In this document: positions 33,999 to 44,500 of the stretch, in pieces
Layout: every line of letters starts with the position of its first letter
Position numbering within the stretch: the first letter of the stretch is position 1
Source: Acinetobacter sp. NCu2D-2
GTDB taxonomy: Bacteria > Pseudomonadota > Gammaproteobacteria > Pseudomonadales > Moraxellaceae
Length of the DNA stretch: 64,000 nucleotides
Direction of reading: 5' to 3'
Assembly (NCBI RefSeq): GCF_001647675.1
Contig: NZ_CP015594.1
Coordinates: 310,001-374,000 of the forward strand
Made by a program: the position numbers and the translations under genes
Notes under the pieces: model-generated
Databases searched by the model: none
Told to the model about the DNA's origin: nothing
What the model saw: the letters and a program-made list of their open reading frames with translations, nothing else

Positions 33999-34589
33999 TT
34001 AAAGTCCTTGAATCCATTTATCTGCACGATCACGGGCTTGACGGATTTGCTCTTGGGTCAAGTTCGCTGCAAGCGCCGTTTTCTTACCTTCAGACAGAGA
34101 AATTACTTTGTTATCAAGCATGCCATCACGGGTAGACAACTCATACCATTGATAAGCCCCGACATAGTTTTTCTTTTTCTCTTCCATCATCGCAAGATTA
34201 AAGCTCGCACGGTTATCGCCATGACTGGCTGCTTTTTCGAAATAACTACGTGCAAGTGCTTCGTCTTTTTTAGTGCCAATACCATCAGCAAGCATACGGC
34301 CAACATTTAGCTGAGCAACACTTAGACCTTGATCGGCTGCTGCTTTGTACCAAGCAAATGCCTGACGTTCATCTTTTTGAATGTCTTTACCAAACTGATA
34401 CTTAGTAGCAAGATAGAACTGTGCACCTGCTTGACCTGCTTTTGCAGCTTTAATCAACTGGTTAATATCCATCACAGAATATTGAGCAGCTTGGCTGGCA
34501 ACAGAAGGTGTTGGAGTAACATAGTCTGCATGGCTTTGTACACTGAACAGTCCAGCAAATAGCGTCGTTGTTAGTAGTAATTTTCTCAT
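33999..34589 (-). CDS. Periplasmic Sel1-like repeat protein
   Basis: The product has 196 residues. The signal peptide MRKLLLTTTLFAGLFSVQSHA is cleaved before DYV. Three Sel1-type repeats follow: AGAQFYLATKYQFGKDIQKDERQAFAWYKAAADQG, SVAQLNVGRMLADGIGTKKDEALARSYFEKAASHG, and a shorter third. Sel1 repeats mediate protein contacts. The start overlaps the metW stop by 4 bp (ATGA), so it is the last gene of the metX-metW operon. Confidence 0.86.
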   Translation of the reverse strand: MRKLLLTTTLFAGLFSVQSHADYVTPTPSVASQAAQYSVMDINQLIKAAKAGQAGAQFYLATKYQFGKDIQKDERQAFAWYKAAADQGLSVAQLNVGRMLADGIGTKKDEALARSYFEKAASHGDNRASFNLAMMEEKKKNYVGAYQWYELSTRDGMLDNKVISLSEGKKTALAANLTQEQIRQARDRADKWIQGL

Positions 34590-35179
34590 AGCGCGCTCAC
34601 TCGATAAATCGCGACTTCACCGAATAAATTAGGAAGATGCTTACTCAGTAAACTATCTTGCTGATCCCCATTTACTGCAAGTCGGTCAATAATTCTAATG
34701 TTGTTTTCAGCACAAAGTGCTTCAAAATCACGGAATGTACAGAGGTGGATATTCGGTGTGTTATACCACATATACGGCAAGGCTTCCGAAACAGGCATTC
34801 TTCCTTTCAGTGCCAAGAAAGAACGGGTCTTCCAATGAGCAAAGTTCGGGAAGGTAATAATCGCCTGTTTACCGACACGCACCATATCACGCAATAATAC
34901 GTCAGGTGCATCTACTGCTTGCAAAGCTTGTGCCATGACCACGTTGTCAAAAGACTGATCGGCAAAGCGGCTTAAACCTAAATTTAAGTCTTGTTGAATA
35001 ATATTTAACCCACGACTGACCGCAATTGCAATCTTTTCCTGATCAATTTCCAATCCGTAGGCACGAATATCATGTTTTTTGCTCATTTGTGCGAGCAGTT
35101 CACCATCGCCACAACCCAAATCAAGCACACTTGAGCCTGGTTTGATCCATTTTTCCGCGAGCTGTTGATCAATACGCAT
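34586..35179 (-). CDS. metW: Methionine biosynthesis protein MetW
   Basis: The product is a class I SAM-methyltransferase-fold protein of 197 residues with the SAM motif VLDLGCGDGELL (about 18-29). The MetW block WYNTPNIHLCTFRDFEALC lies near 135-155. MetW is required with MetX for homoserine acylation in several Proteobacteria. The start overlaps the metX stop by one base (TAATG), showing tight coupling. Confidence 0.95.
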   Translation of the reverse strand: MRIDQQLAEKWIKPGSSVLDLGCGDGELLAQMSKKHDIRAYGLEIDQEKIAIAVSRGLNIIQQDLNLGLSRFADQSFDNVVMAQALQAVDAPDVLLRDMVRVGKQAIITFPNFAHWKTRSFLALKGRMPVSEALPYMWYNTPNIHLCTFRDFEALCAENNIRIIDRLAVNGDQQDSLLSKHLPNLFGEVAIYRVSAL

Positions 35180-36339
35180 TAGATTGCCTCCTTCGGTGTT
35201 GCTTTCAGGTGATTTTCACCACCAAGGAATGCACGTAAAGATTTTACATACAGTGGAATAGGGAATAAGAACGAGTCATGACCTTGTTCAGCGTCAATAT
35301 CCACATAGCTGACTGGCTTATGGTTGGTAATTAAGGCATCCACCAATTCTTGTGAACGAGAAGGTGAAAAGCGCCAGTCGGTGGTGAATGATACGACCAA
35401 GAATTTACATTTGGTATTGGCCATTGCTTTCACCAGTGACTGTTCATATTCACGTGATGGATCGAAGTAATCGAGTGCCTTGGTCATAATCAAATAAGTA
35501 TTGGCATCAAAGTTACGGCTGAACTGTTCACCTTGATAACGCAAATAACTTTCAACTTGGAATTCAACATCGAAACCATACATAAACTTGCCAGACTTTA
35601 AATCACGGCCAAATTTTTGTTTCATGGCTTCTTCAGATAAATAAGTGATATGGCCGACCATACGTGCCAAAATCAAACCACGTTTTGGATAGCTGTCATG
35701 TTCCAAGTAACGGCCATTGTGGAAGTCTGGATCAGATAAAATCGACTGACGTGCCACTTCGTTAAAGGCAATATTTTGTGCAGACAATTTTGGCGTACTT
35801 GCGATAATCACACACTTGCGTAAACGATCAGGATAATCCACAGACCATTGCAATGCCTGCATACCACCGAGTGAACCACCCACCACAGCATCCCATACAT
35901 CAATGCCTAAACGGTCAGACAATAAGGCTTGTGTTTTAACCCAGTCACGAACTGTCACTAATGGAAAGTCGGGACCATAAGGGCGATTGTCATTTTCAGG
36001 ATTTGGTGATGTCGGACCAGTCGAGCCGCTACAGCCACCAATATTATTTAAAGATACTACAAAGAATTTAGAAGTATCGATAGCCTTGCCGGGACCAATA
36101 CATGAGTCCCACCAACCTGGTTTCTTATCATCTTCATGATGATAGCCGGCTGCATGGTGATGACCTGAAAGGGCATGACAAATCAGAATTGCATTGGACT
36201 TATCGGCATTTAATTCGCCGTAAGTTTCAACCATAATTTCATAACGCGGGAGAATGCGTCCACATTCAAGCTCTAACGGCTCTTCGAATGAAAACTTTTG
36301 TGGGGTAACTAAGCCCACCGAATCAGCTGGAAAAGACAC
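35179..36339 (-). CDS. metX: Homoserine O-acyltransferase, MetX type
   Basis: The enzyme activates homoserine for methionine synthesis. The product has 386 residues in the alpha/beta-hydrolase fold: oxyanion block [12 protein letters not shown], nucleophile Ser156 in GGSLGGMQ, and the C-terminal Asp/His of [13 protein letters not shown] and [10 protein letters not shown]. Database names usually say acetyltransferase, but MetX of Acinetobacter baylyi has been shown to use succinyl-CoA, so O-succinyltransferase is likely here too. The acyl donor cannot be read safely by eye. Confidence 0.94.
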   Translation of the reverse strand: MSFPADSVGLVTPQKFSFEEPLELECGRILPRYEIMVETYGELNADKSNAILICHALSGHHHAAGYHHEDDKKPGWWDSCIGPGKAIDTSKFFVVSLNNIGGCSGSTGPTSPNPENDNRPYGPDFPLVTVRDWVKTQALLSDRLGIDVWDAVVGGSLGGMQALQWSVDYPDRLRKCVIIASTPKLSAQNIAFNEVARQSILSDPDFHNGRYLEHDSYPKRGLILARMVGHITYLSEEAMKQKFGRDLKSGKFMYGFDVEFQVESYLRYQGEQFSRNFDANTYLIMTKALDYFDPSREYEQSLVKAMANTKCKFLVVSFTTDWRFSPSRSQELVDALITNHKPVSYVDIDAEQGHDSFLFPIPLYVKSLRAFLGGENHLKATPKEAI

Positions 36340-36372
36340 GGGAGTAATTCGCCTTAAATCTTTAGTATGAAT

Positions 36373-36403
36373 AAATAAAAGGATACCACTAGCGGGTATC
36401 CTT
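36373..36403 (-). terminator. Terminator after leuA
   Basis: The stem AAGGATACC/GGTATCCTT (36379-36387 with 36395-36403) has loop ACTAGCG. On the minus strand it is followed by TTTTATTT. Confidence 0.75.
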
Positions 36404-36451
36404 CTAAAGTCATTTTAATGCTATGAATTATTGCTAATTCTAATAGTGTGT

Positions 36452-38149
36452 TTACACCGCAGCAGCAATCACTTGATCAGTGCTTAACACGCCTTGATCA
36501 ATTAAGCGGTTGGTTGAGGCAATAATCGCTTCAATAGATGCAGTCACGATGTTGTCGTGAACACCTGCACCAAAGGCCGCTTTACCTGTACCTTTCACTT
36601 GAAGTTCAACCAATGCTAATGCTTTGGCATGTGCACCTGAGCTGATGCTGCGTTCTTCATAGTTCAATACATCAATTGGCAATTGAAGCGCATTCAAGAT
36701 TGCTGAAATTGGACCATTACCTTCACCACGAACGTGCTGAGTCTGACCATTGACTTCAATATCAAGCTCAATCACTTGTTTGCCATTTTCATCATGCAAA
36801 CGGTAGTTCTTCGCTGCGTAATGTGCAGTTTTTGCTTCTACATATGTTTGTTTGAACAATGACCAGATCGCTTGTGCTGAAATCTCAGTACCGTCTTCAT
36901 CAGTTTTTTGCTGTACGATTTGTGAGAATTCAATTTGTAAACGACGTGGCAATACGACGTTGTAATTTGATTCTAACAAGTAGGCAATACCACCTTTACC
37001 AGACTGTGAGTTAACACGAATCACAGCGTCGTAGTCGCGACCCAAGTCTTTTGGATCGATTGGTAAATACGGCATATCCCAAATTTCTTCGTTCTTTTGG
37101 AACTCAAAACCTTTTTTGATCGCGTCTTGGTGTGAACCTGAGAATGCAGTAAATACTAAATCACCTGCATACGGATGACGTGGATGAACAGGCAAGCCTG
37201 TGCATTCTTCAATCGTTGCAATGATTTCGTTAATGTTTGAGAAATCTAATTCAGGTGCAACACCTTGAGTGTACATGTTCAACGCAATTGCAGCGACGTC
37301 GACGTTACCAGTACGTTCACCGTTACCAAACACACAACCTTCGACACGGTCAGCACCCGCCATGATTGCCAATTCAGATGCGGCAATACCACAGCCACGG
37401 TCGTTATGACAGTGAACTGAAATAATCACACCATCACGACGTGCAAGGTTACGGTGCATCCATTCGACTTGGTCGGCATACACGTTTGGAGATGATACTT
37501 CCACAGTTGCAGGCAAGTTTAAGATCACTTTATTGCTTGGTGATGCTTCCCAAATTTCAGTCACAGCATCACAAACATCTTTCGCGACTTCTAATTCAGT
37601 TGCAGTGAAGCACTCAGGAGAATACTGGAACACAAATTCAGTTTCAGGTTGCTTCGCAGCATATTCTTTGACTTTTTGCGCAGCATTAATCGCAAGTTGT
37701 TTTGCACCTTCCACATCCACATTCAAGACTTTTTGACGGAATGTCGGAGAATTTGAGTTATAGATATGCACGATGGCACGTTTAGCACCTTGAAGTGATT
37801 CAAAAGTACGTTGGATCAAATGATCACGTGCTTGAACCAATACTTCAATATAAACGTCATCAGGAATATGACCTTCTTCAATCAATTTACGCGTGAAGTC
37901 AAAGTCAATTTGTGATGCTGATGGGAAACCGATTTCAATATGTTTGAAACCAATTTTCACCAACATTTGGAACATTTTAAATTTTTGCTCAATGTTCATT
38001 GGCTCAAAGATCGCTTGGTTGCCGTCACGTAGGTCGGTACTCATCCAGATCGGCGCTTTATTAATTTCATTGTTCGGCCATTGACGGTCTGGTAAGTCCA
38101 CACGTTGATACATGCGACGGTATTTTTTACTTGGATCAGCCAACATCAT
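36452..38149 (-). CDS. leuA: 2-isopropylmalate synthase
   Basis: LeuA condenses acetyl-CoA with ketoisovalerate, the first committed step to leucine. The product of 565 residues is of the long class II type. The catalytic TIM-barrel begins with STDLRDGNQA (about 37-46). The metal motif VHCHNDRGCGIAASELA and GNGERTGNVDVAA are intact. The C-terminal regulatory domain (from about 435) carries leucine feedback control in this family. The ribosome site AAGGAG lies before the start. I see no leucine-rich leader peptide upstream. Confidence 0.96.
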   Translation of the reverse strand: MMLADPSKKYRRMYQRVDLPDRQWPNNEINKAPIWMSTDLRDGNQAIFEPMNIEQKFKMFQMLVKIGFKHIEIGFPSASQIDFDFTRKLIEEGHIPDDVYIEVLVQARDHLIQRTFESLQGAKRAIVHIYNSNSPTFRQKVLNVDVEGAKQLAINAAQKVKEYAAKQPETEFVFQYSPECFTATELEVAKDVCDAVTEIWEASPSNKVILNLPATVEVSSPNVYADQVEWMHRNLARRDGVIISVHCHNDRGCGIAASELAIMAGADRVEGCVFGNGERTGNVDVAAIALNMYTQGVAPELDFSNINEIIATIEECTGLPVHPRHPYAGDLVFTAFSGSHQDAIKKGFEFQKNEEIWDMPYLPIDPKDLGRDYDAVIRVNSQSGKGGIAYLLESNYNVVLPRRLQIEFSQIVQQKTDEDGTEISAQAIWSLFKQTYVEAKTAHYAAKNYRLHDENGKQVIELDIEVNGQTQHVRGEGNGPISAILNALQLPIDVLNYEERSISSGAHAKALALVELQVKGTGKAAFGAGVHDNIVTASIEAIIASTNRLIDQGVLSTDQVIAAAV

Positions 38150-38579
38150 GAGAGAGCTCCTTGTATAACCTGAGTGACCGTACTCTTGTATGAAGCGGTA
38201 AGCAGGCTACAAATAGATTTTGTCTATATAATCTTTCTGTTCAAGTATCTTAAATAAGAAAATTAAAAATCATCTTTGATATTGATGACTTAAATTAACC
38301 AAACTTATTTTACCTTGAACTTATAACTTAAAGTTTAGTCCACTTGAGCTGAAAAGTTTTTGCTTTTTTTATGGATTTTAGTCGTATGTCAAAAAAGCTT
38401 TTCTGATAATGTGCTTATTCTGAGAATTTTTTTCATAATTCGTGTTTATGTACTTTTCAATTTTCTTAAATAAGAAATTTTTCGCAATTTTTATCATGAT
38501 TATAAGGTCAAAGCGAAACATTTATATGTATTGAAGCGTTGGAGAGATTCATGTGAGTTCAATCCAACGCGATATTGAT
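38150..38579. other. 430-bp AT-rich gene-free region upstream of leuA
   Basis: It contains the 14-mer TCTTAAATAAGAAA twice (38248-38261 and 38464-38477), each an inverted repeat around AA, and a hairpin with arms GCGTTGGA/TCCAACGC (38536-38543 with 38563-38570) close to the piuC stop. No ORF or RNA gene is evident. Confidence 0.55.
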
Positions 38580-39263
38580 TTATATTTCAGCCCATTTTCG
38601 CATGAGGTTGTGGTACAGATTGGTGAGTTTAATTACTTCATCATGTTCATCACCCAATTGCATGCGTAAATTTTGAATGGTTTGATCTAGGTTGAATAAC
38701 ATATGACGTTCTGCATCATCACGGATCATACTTTGTACCCAAAAGAAGGAAGCAGTGCGGCAACCTCGAGTGACAGGTGTTACTTCATGCAAACTTGTAG
38801 ACGGATACAAAATCATATCGCCTGCAGGAAGTTTTACTTCATGGTAGCCATAGGTATCTTCTACGACCAGTTCACCGCCTTCATATTCTTCAGGCTCACT
38901 TAAAAAAACGGTGCAAGATAAATCTGTTCTTAGACGTTCATTGGTGCCACGAATTCGTCGAATTGAGTTATCGACATGAAAACCAAAGGCTTCGTTATTT
39001 TCATAACGATTAAACAGCGGCGGAATAATATCCAGCGGAATCGCAGCCGACAAAAACAGCGGATGTTGACCAAGCGACTCTAAAATAATCGTACTTAAAT
39101 GATGAGTAAGGGGATGATCCTCAGGCAACTGTTGATTTTGTTTAACAGTTGCAGAAAGTGTTCCTGCAGTGACTTTGCCATTGACCCATTCGACTTTATC
39201 CATTTCCTGACGGAAATACTGAACTTGTTCTTTGCTTAACACATTTGGAATATGGTGAATCAC
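38580..39263 (-). CDS. piuC: Fe(II)/2-oxoglutarate-dependent PKHD-type hydroxylase, PiuC/YbiX type
   Basis: The product has 227 residues. The double-stranded beta-helix iron ligands are all present: His96 and Asp98 in FHVDNS, and His159 in SLHEVTPV, with the 2-oxoglutarate-binding Arg169 in RGCRTASF. Length and motifs match PiuC/YbiX proteins, which accompany TonB-dependent siderophore receptors. It lies downstream of the receptor gene on the same strand, with a terminator between that would allow partial read-through. The physiological substrate is unknown. Confidence 0.93.
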   Translation of the reverse strand: MIHHIPNVLSKEQVQYFRQEMDKVEWVNGKVTAGTLSATVKQNQQLPEDHPLTHHLSTIILESLGQHPLFLSAAIPLDIIPPLFNRYENNEAFGFHVDNSIRRIRGTNERLRTDLSCTVFLSEPEEYEGGELVVEDTYGYHEVKLPAGDMILYPSTSLHEVTPVTRGCRTASFFWVQSMIRDDAERHMLFNLDQTIQNLRMQLGDEHDEVIKLTNLYHNLMRKWAEI

Positions 39264-39312
39264 AGCATGACCTTCTTGGTATTGTTAAGGGTTCTTACGA
39301 TCTAGCATATAT

Positions 39313-39342
39313 AAAAATAGCCTCTGAGCAGAGGCTATTTTA
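39313..39342 (-). terminator. Terminator-like hairpin between the receptor gene and piuC
   Basis: The stem AAAATAGCCTCT/AGAGGCTATTTT has loop GAGC. A second weaker hairpin (AAAACCCATA then TATGGGATTTT) lies between it and the receptor stop. It could attenuate piuC expression. Confidence 0.78.
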
Positions 39343-39384
39343 ATTTAAAACCCATAATTAAAATATGGGATTTTAAGCTTTAAC

Positions 39385-41733
39385 TTAGTATTTAAAGTTT
39401 AAAGATAACACTGCACTACGACCTTCTGCTTCTGTTGCATAGTGAGAAGAGTAGGCTTTTGTAAAGTAACGTGTGTCAGTTAGGTTGTTAACATTTAATT
39501 GTAAATCTACATTTTTGTTAACGTTATAACGTGCCATTGCATCGTAGCGCACATAACCTGGAACGAACTTAGTATTGGCCGCATTACCATAAACTTTGTC
39601 CATGGCAATAGCACCAGCACCCAATGTTAAAGCAGGAGTTACATCATAGGTTGTCCAAAGCGTTGCAGAGTTTTTAGCAACATTTTGTACTTGATTACCA
39701 TTGTTAGGGCTTGGTTCATAAGTCTTAGGTGTTGTACTTGGTTTTACTTCAGTAAAACCACCATCAACTAATTCGCTGTCTAGATAAGTATAGCCTGCTG
39801 AAACAGCCCATTTATCAGTAATTTGCCCGTTAATACCAAATTCAAAGCCATCTACACGAGTTTCACCAATGTTACGAGTTGTTCCATCATCTGCTGTTGC
39901 ACGTGTATTTGTTTTTTCAGTACGGAAAATAGCTGCAGTGAGATTCAATTTATCATTTAAGATATCCCATTTCGTACCGAGTTCCATGGTACGGACTTCT
40001 TCTGGTTTTAAATTTTGAATAGCAGCGGTAATACCTTCAGAACCATCACCACCATCTACACCAACTGGATTCGATGAAGTTGCATAACTCGCGTAGATAG
40101 AGCCATTTTCAACAGGTTTATAAGTAATACCTGCTTGATAGTTGATAAAGTCTTTATCATTCTTGATAGATACTTTGTCGCCTGCAACAGCAGTAATGGT
40201 GGTGTTGTTTTCACCAGTTACTGCATTGTTACGTGCACCGTAAGTCATAGTTTGTTCGGTAGAGTAATCGTCCCAACGAAGACCTAAATCCAGAATCCAT
40301 TGAGGGGTTAATTTAATACTGTCAAGAAGATAGATAGAAGTGTTTTTTGTTTCAATATTATATTGATCTGCACCATCAGTACTTAAAGATCCTTTCCAAG
40401 GTCCACGGTTAGGATTTTGGACGGATGTACACCAACCTGATTGGATTGCTGCATCAGAACATGATTGGTTAGCACTACCAGTCGCGTTTTTACCATCAAT
40501 AATATATTGCGTACGATCGGTATCTTGTTTAGAAAACTCAGCGCCCAAGTTAAAGCTATGTTCTAGTGCTCCAGTATTTAGTTTACCAGTCAATGCTAAT
40601 TGATCTGTAAATGAATCAGTATTAGCTACACGAGAGTTTGCTCGAGCAAAGACATTACCCGTCAATTCACCAGTCGTTTTATTATAGAAGTTACCTTTAG
40701 AGTCATCTGGGTTAGTCCAAAGGAAATCATTCTTAGAATTACTATAAACAGCAGTATTACTGATCGTTAAGTTATCAGTTAAGTCGTGCTCTAACTTAAG
40801 AGTACCAATTTGATTTTCCTGTTTTTGGAAATCACGATCTTTCCAGCCATAGTAAATGCCTTGTTTAACATCAATCGGTTTACCATTACCGTTTAAATGT
40901 GTGAAATCTTTGGCAGGGTCGGCATTGGCACTAAAAGGATTATTGTAAGGCACACCTGAATCTGGCGTATCATCAGATTTTAAGAAGTAATAACCTAAAG
41001 TTGCACGCGTTGGGGTGTCTAAGCCAAATGTAATACTCGGTGCAATACCGACACGTTTATATTCAGCACCATCATCTTGACCAGCTTTGTTATTTTGATG
41101 CCCCATCACTGCAACACGAGCTGCAATACCATTACCAAAATCTTTATTGGCATCTAAGGTAATACGTGCGTAATCGTCAGTCCCTTGCGCAACAGAACCT
41201 TCTAAAGCATCACCCGCTTTGGCTACTTTAGAAATCATGTTGATACTACCGCCTGTAGTACCAGCACCGCCCATTGCAGATGCCGAACCTTTGGTCACTT
41301 CAACTTGTTCAACCGCAAACATTTCACGGTTTTGTGAAGTCGCACTACGTACGCCGTCGACATACATAGAGCTTTCAGAGTTATAACCACGAATAAATGG
41401 GCGGTCACCATTTGGGTTACCGCCTTCACCTGCACCTAAAGTAATACCAGGCACATTACGTAGAGCATCAGATAAAGTCGTAACTTGAGTATCTTCAATA
41501 ATCTGTTTAGAAATCACCGAAACTGATTTTGGTGTATCAAGTAAAGGTGCGACAAATTTTTTATTTGCAGATTCATCTACTTTTAAGCTTTGCTGTTTTT
41601 CTGCTGCAACAGTTTGTTGGATAGTTTCAAGTTTAATGACTTGATCATCTGCCAAAGCATTACCCGCAACAATTGAAAGGGAAGAGGCAATAGCAGATGA
41701 AACGATTTTTTTACGCGTTTTAATGAAGGCCAT
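39385..41733 (-). CDS. piuA: TonB-dependent siderophore receptor, PiuA-like
   Basis: This is an outer-membrane iron-siderophore receptor of 782 residues. A signal peptide ends at ALA (about residue 28). The plug domain (about 55-190) has TPKSVSVISKQIIEDTQVTTLSDALRNVPGI and the receptor block VEVTKGSASAMGGAGTTGGSINMISK. A 22-strand barrel follows and ends with the aromatic C-terminus SLNFKY needed for membrane insertion. The next gene, piuC, and the Fur box upstream support the PiuA assignment. In Acinetobacter and Pseudomonas PiuA-type receptors take up catechol-type siderophores and siderophore-conjugated antibiotics. The exact siderophore is inferred. Confidence 0.92.
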   Translation of the reverse strand: MAFIKTRKKIVSSAIASSLSIVAGNALADDQVIKLETIQQTVAAEKQQSLKVDESANKKFVAPLLDTPKSVSVISKQIIEDTQVTTLSDALRNVPGITLGAGEGGNPNGDRPFIRGYNSESSMYVDGVRSATSQNREMFAVEQVEVTKGSASAMGGAGTTGGSINMISKVAKAGDALEGSVAQGTDDYARITLDANKDFGNGIAARVAVMGHQNNKAGQDDGAEYKRVGIAPSITFGLDTPTRATLGYYFLKSDDTPDSGVPYNNPFSANADPAKDFTHLNGNGKPIDVKQGIYYGWKDRDFQKQENQIGTLKLEHDLTDNLTISNTAVYSNSKNDFLWTNPDDSKGNFYNKTTGELTGNVFARANSRVANTDSFTDQLALTGKLNTGALEHSFNLGAEFSKQDTDRTQYIIDGKNATGSANQSCSDAAIQSGWCTSVQNPNRGPWKGSLSTDGADQYNIETKNTSIYLLDSIKLTPQWILDLGLRWDDYSTEQTMTYGARNNAVTGENNTTITAVAGDKVSIKNDKDFINYQAGITYKPVENGSIYASYATSSNPVGVDGGDGSEGITAAIQNLKPEEVRTMELGTKWDILNDKLNLTAAIFRTEKTNTRATADDGTTRNIGETRVDGFEFGINGQITDKWAVSAGYTYLDSELVDGGFTEVKPSTTPKTYEPSPNNGNQVQNVAKNSATLWTTYDVTPALTLGAGAIAMDKVYGNAANTKFVPGYVRYDAMARYNVNKNVDLQLNVNNLTDTRYFTKAYSSHYATEAEGRSAVLSLNFKY

Positions 41734-41769
41734 GACAAACCTAAAATGAGGGTTAAAAAATAGTATGAG

Positions 41770-41788
41770 AATAATAATGATTCTTATT
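41770..41788 (-). promoter_or_regulatory. Fur box upstream of the siderophore receptor
   Basis: The 19-bp AT-rich sequence reads AATAAGAATCATTATTATT on the minus strand and resembles the Fur consensus GATAATGATAATCATTATC. It is centred 46 bp upstream of the receptor start. Iron repression by Fur is inferred from the match and the gene's role. Confidence 0.7.
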
Positions 41789-42342
41789 TATAAATGTTGC
41801 TTATATTGATTGGTTTTATAGATTTTATTTTTTTGTATAAAAGCTAAATTAGATTGCAATAGGAGTAGTTTTTTACTAGGTCTATGTTTTTAATAAAAAT
41901 CTAATTTTCACTCAAAAAATTAAAACATCATCGAGAAAATTAATCTTGAGATAACTTTGAAGAAAATATGAAAATTCCATATAAAAAGTGCAAAGGGGAT
42001 CAGACTCATTATTCGGATGTTTCAAAGCTCAATATGTATGCAGCTCAAAGATTCGAGAGGCTTCATGTTCTAAAAATATTCTATATAGATGAAATGAAAT
42101 TCGAAAAATACAGGTGAGTTTGTGAGATAGACCTAAACAATAGAATAAGTGAAAAGTGTGAAAACGCTTCAATATCCTCCATCTTAATAAGAAATACGAA
42201 AAACTAAGATCAATTTGGCGAATTATCGAAGAAAACATCGATAAAAAAGCCAAGTCGCGTGTATTTTTTGTATATCATGAAATGTTGTCATATAATGTGG
42301 CACTTTAAAAATTGCAATTACTATTTCTATATCGAGGAAGCC
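41789..42342. other. 554-bp gene-free region between piuA and tig
   Basis: This is an AT-rich spacer. It holds the likely tig promoter, with a perfect TATAAT at 42291-42296 and a weak TTGTAT 17 bp before it. No conserved protein or RNA gene is visible; a 74-codon minus ORF (42029-42253) has no coding character. Confidence 0.6.
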
Positions 42343-43674
42343 ATGCAAGTAACTTCTGAAGCGGTTTCGGGCGTTGCCCGTCGTTTAAATGTATCTGTAC
42401 CGACGAGCCGTATTAACGAGCAGTTCGAAGCTCGCTTAAAGCGTACTGCTAAAACTGTGAAGATCAACGGCTTCCGTCCAGGTAAAGTGCCTGTAAACGT
42501 TGTACGTCGTGAATATGGCGCAGGTATCTATCAAGAAGTTGTGAACGACATCATTCGTGACACAGTTTTCGAAGCAATCCAACAAGAAAAAATCAATGCT
42601 GTTGGTATGCCAAACATCGAAAAAACTGAAATGAAAGAAGATGCTTTAGTTTATGAAGCAACTGTTGAAGTTTATCCAGAAGTTGAAGCTAAATTCGAAG
42701 GCTTAGAGGTTGAACGTAAAGCAACTGAAGTAAGTGACAAAGACGTTGAGAAGATGATTGAAAATCTTCAAAAACAACGCGCTTCTTGGGCTGAAACTAA
42801 AGGCATGGCTAAAAAAGACATGCAAGTAACTTTCGATTTCGAAGGTACTGTTGATGGCGAAAAATTTGAAGGCGGCGCTGCGCAAGACTTTAAACTTGTT
42901 TTAGGTTCTGGTCGTATGATCCCTGGCTTCGAAGATGGCATCATCGGTATGAAGAAAGGCGAAGAGAAAGTTATCGATGTAACTTTCCCAGAAGACTACC
43001 AAGCTGAAAACTTAGCTGGTAAAGCTGCTCAATTCAAAATCAACGTTAAACTTGTTGAAAAACAAAAACTTCCAGAAGTTGATGCTGAATTCTTAAAAAT
43101 CTTCGGTGTAACTGAAGAAGAAGGCGTTGAAAAACTTAAAGCTGACGTTCGTAAAAACATGGAACGTGAAGTGAAAAACGGTCTTCGTAACCAAGTAAAA
43201 GGCGCAACTTTTGATGCGCTTGTAGCTGCAAACGAAGTTGAAATTCCTGAAGCAATGCTTGCTCAAGAAATCGACCGTCAACGTCAACAAATGATCCAAC
43301 AATTCACTCAACAGTTTGGTGCTCAAGGTGCGAAAGCATTTGATTCAAGCATGCTTCCTGATGAATTGTTCAAAGAACAAGCTAAAAAATCAGTTAAACT
43401 TGGCGTATTGGTAAGCAGCATTCTTGCTAAAGCGAAAATCGAAGTTGACGCTGCACGTGTAGATGCGTACATCGAAGACATGGCTTCTTCTTACGAAGAT
43501 CCTAAAGAAGTGATTGAATTCTTCAACAACGACAAGCAACAACGTTCACAAATTGAAGCAGTTGTTCTTGAAGACCAAGTTGTAGATTATATCTTAGCTG
43601 CTGCTAAAGTATCTGAGAAAAAAGTAAGCTACGAAGACTTATTGAAAGAGCAACAAGCTCGTCAACAAGGCTAA
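42343..43674 (+). CDS. tig: Trigger factor
   Basis: This is a ribosome-associated chaperone and peptidyl-prolyl isomerase. The product has 443 residues. The ribosome-binding N-terminal domain carries [16 protein letters not shown] (the GFRxGxxP signature, about 43-58). The FKBP domain is at about 150-245 ([39 protein letters not shown]), followed by a helical C-terminal chaperone domain. The start at 42343 has GAGGAAG upstream. It is very rich in AAA, GAA and CTT codons, as expected for a highly expressed gene. tig-clpP-clpX is the classical order. Confidence 0.97.
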   Translation: MQVTSEAVSGVARRLNVSVPTSRINEQFEARLKRTAKTVKINGFRPGKVPVNVVRREYGAGIYQEVVNDIIRDTVFEAIQQEKINAVGMPNIEKTEMKEDALVYEATVEVYPEVEAKFEGLEVERKATEVSDKDVEKMIENLQKQRASWAETKGMAKKDMQVTFDFEGTVDGEKFEGGAAQDFKLVLGSGRMIPGFEDGIIGMKKGEEKVIDVTFPEDYQAENLAGKAAQFKINVKLVEKQKLPEVDAEFLKIFGVTEEEGVEKLKADVRKNMEREVKNGLRNQVKGATFDALVAANEVEIPEAMLAQEIDRQRQQMIQQFTQQFGAQGAKAFDSSMLPDELFKEQAKKSVKLGVLVSSILAKAKIEVDAARVDAYIEDMASSYEDPKEVIEFFNNDKQQRSQIEAVVLEDQVVDYILAAAKVSEKKVSYEDLLKEQQARQQG

Positions 43675-43688
43675 GCTTCGCTGGTCAT

Positions 43689-43717
43689 AAAAAAGGCGCT
43701 CTAAGCGCCTTTTTTTT
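43689..43717 (+). terminator. Terminator after tig
   Basis: The stem AAAAAAGGCGCT/AGCGCCTTTTTT has loop CTA, followed by T. It lies 14 bp past the tig stop, so clpP needs its own promoter. Confidence 0.92.
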
Positions 43718-43866
43718 CTCCATAAGGTTTTAATCCATTGCAGATTTTCACAAATCTTATGCAAAAAAAAGCATGGAAACGCGAGCGAATATTTTGCAAT
43801 TTAAGCAATTATCCCTCATATTGTGATTATGGGTTAAGTCACAAAAATTTAGGAATAAATAAACGT

Positions 43867-44472
43867 ATGTATGTTCCAACGATTGAAAACGCTTTAGTTC
43901 CAATGGTGGTAGAACAGTCATCTCGTGGTGAGCGTTCTTTTGATATTTATTCACGTCTTTTACGTGAGCGGGTGATTTTTTTAACAGGTGAAGTTGAAGA
44001 TAACATGGCGAACTTAATTGTTGCGCAAATGTTATTCCTTGAAGCTGAAAATCCAGATAAAGACATTCATTTATACATTAACTCACCAGGCGGTTCGGTG
44101 ACTGCAGGTATGGCGATTTACGATACCATGCAATTCATTAAACCAGATGTTGTGACTTACTGTATGGGTCAAGCGGCATCAATGGGTGCTTTTCTTTTGA
44201 ATGCCGGTGCTAAAGGTAAGCGTTACTGCTTGGAAAATGCCCGTGTCATGATTCACCAACCGCTGGGTGGTTTTAAAGGTCAGGCATCTGATATTGAAAT
44301 TCATGCACGTGAAATTCTGTTTATTAAAGAGCGTTTAAATCGCTTAATGGCAGAACACAGTGGTCAGGAATATGAAAAAGTAGCACGTGATACAGATCGT
44401 GATAACTTCATGACTGCGCAACAAGCGAAAGAATACGGTCTCGTGGACGAAGTTTTATCTAAACGTCCATAA
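43867..44472 (+). CDS. clpP: ATP-dependent Clp protease proteolytic subunit
   Basis: ClpP is the serine peptidase of the ClpXP/ClpAP machines. The product has 201 residues from [19 protein letters not shown]. The catalytic Ser105 is in [12 protein letters not shown], the His130 in VMIHQPLGG, and the Asp in ARDTDRDNF. An open reading frame extends upstream, but the family start is the ATG at 43867; an AGGA ribosome site lies somewhat far (about 12 bp). Confidence 0.96.
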   Translation: MYVPTIENALVPMVVEQSSRGERSFDIYSRLLRERVIFLTGEVEDNMANLIVAQMLFLEAENPDKDIHLYINSPGGSVTAGMAIYDTMQFIKPDVVTYCMGQAASMGAFLLNAGAKGKRYCLENARVMIHQPLGGFKGQASDIEIHAREILFIKERLNRLMAEHSGQEYEKVARDTDRDNFMTAQQAKEYGLVDEVLSKRP

Positions 44473-44500
44473 GTTTTAAGATTGAGATATTGGAGTGACT

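Noticed and set aside
42029-42253. 74-codon minus-strand ORF between piuA and tig
   Set aside because: No ribosome site, no coding composition and no recognisable sequence. It lies in an AT-rich spacer with the tig promoter to its right.
42286-42293. TGTCATAT at the tig -10 region as part of the fumarase-region array
   Set aside because: It is a single copy overlapping TATAAT in AT-rich DNA and is most simply explained by the promoter itself, so it is mentioned only as a possibility.
43738-43866. Upstream extension of clpP to a 244-residue product
   Set aside because: The added 43 residues are not part of ClpP. The family start is at 43867, and the longer frame is read-through of leader sequence.
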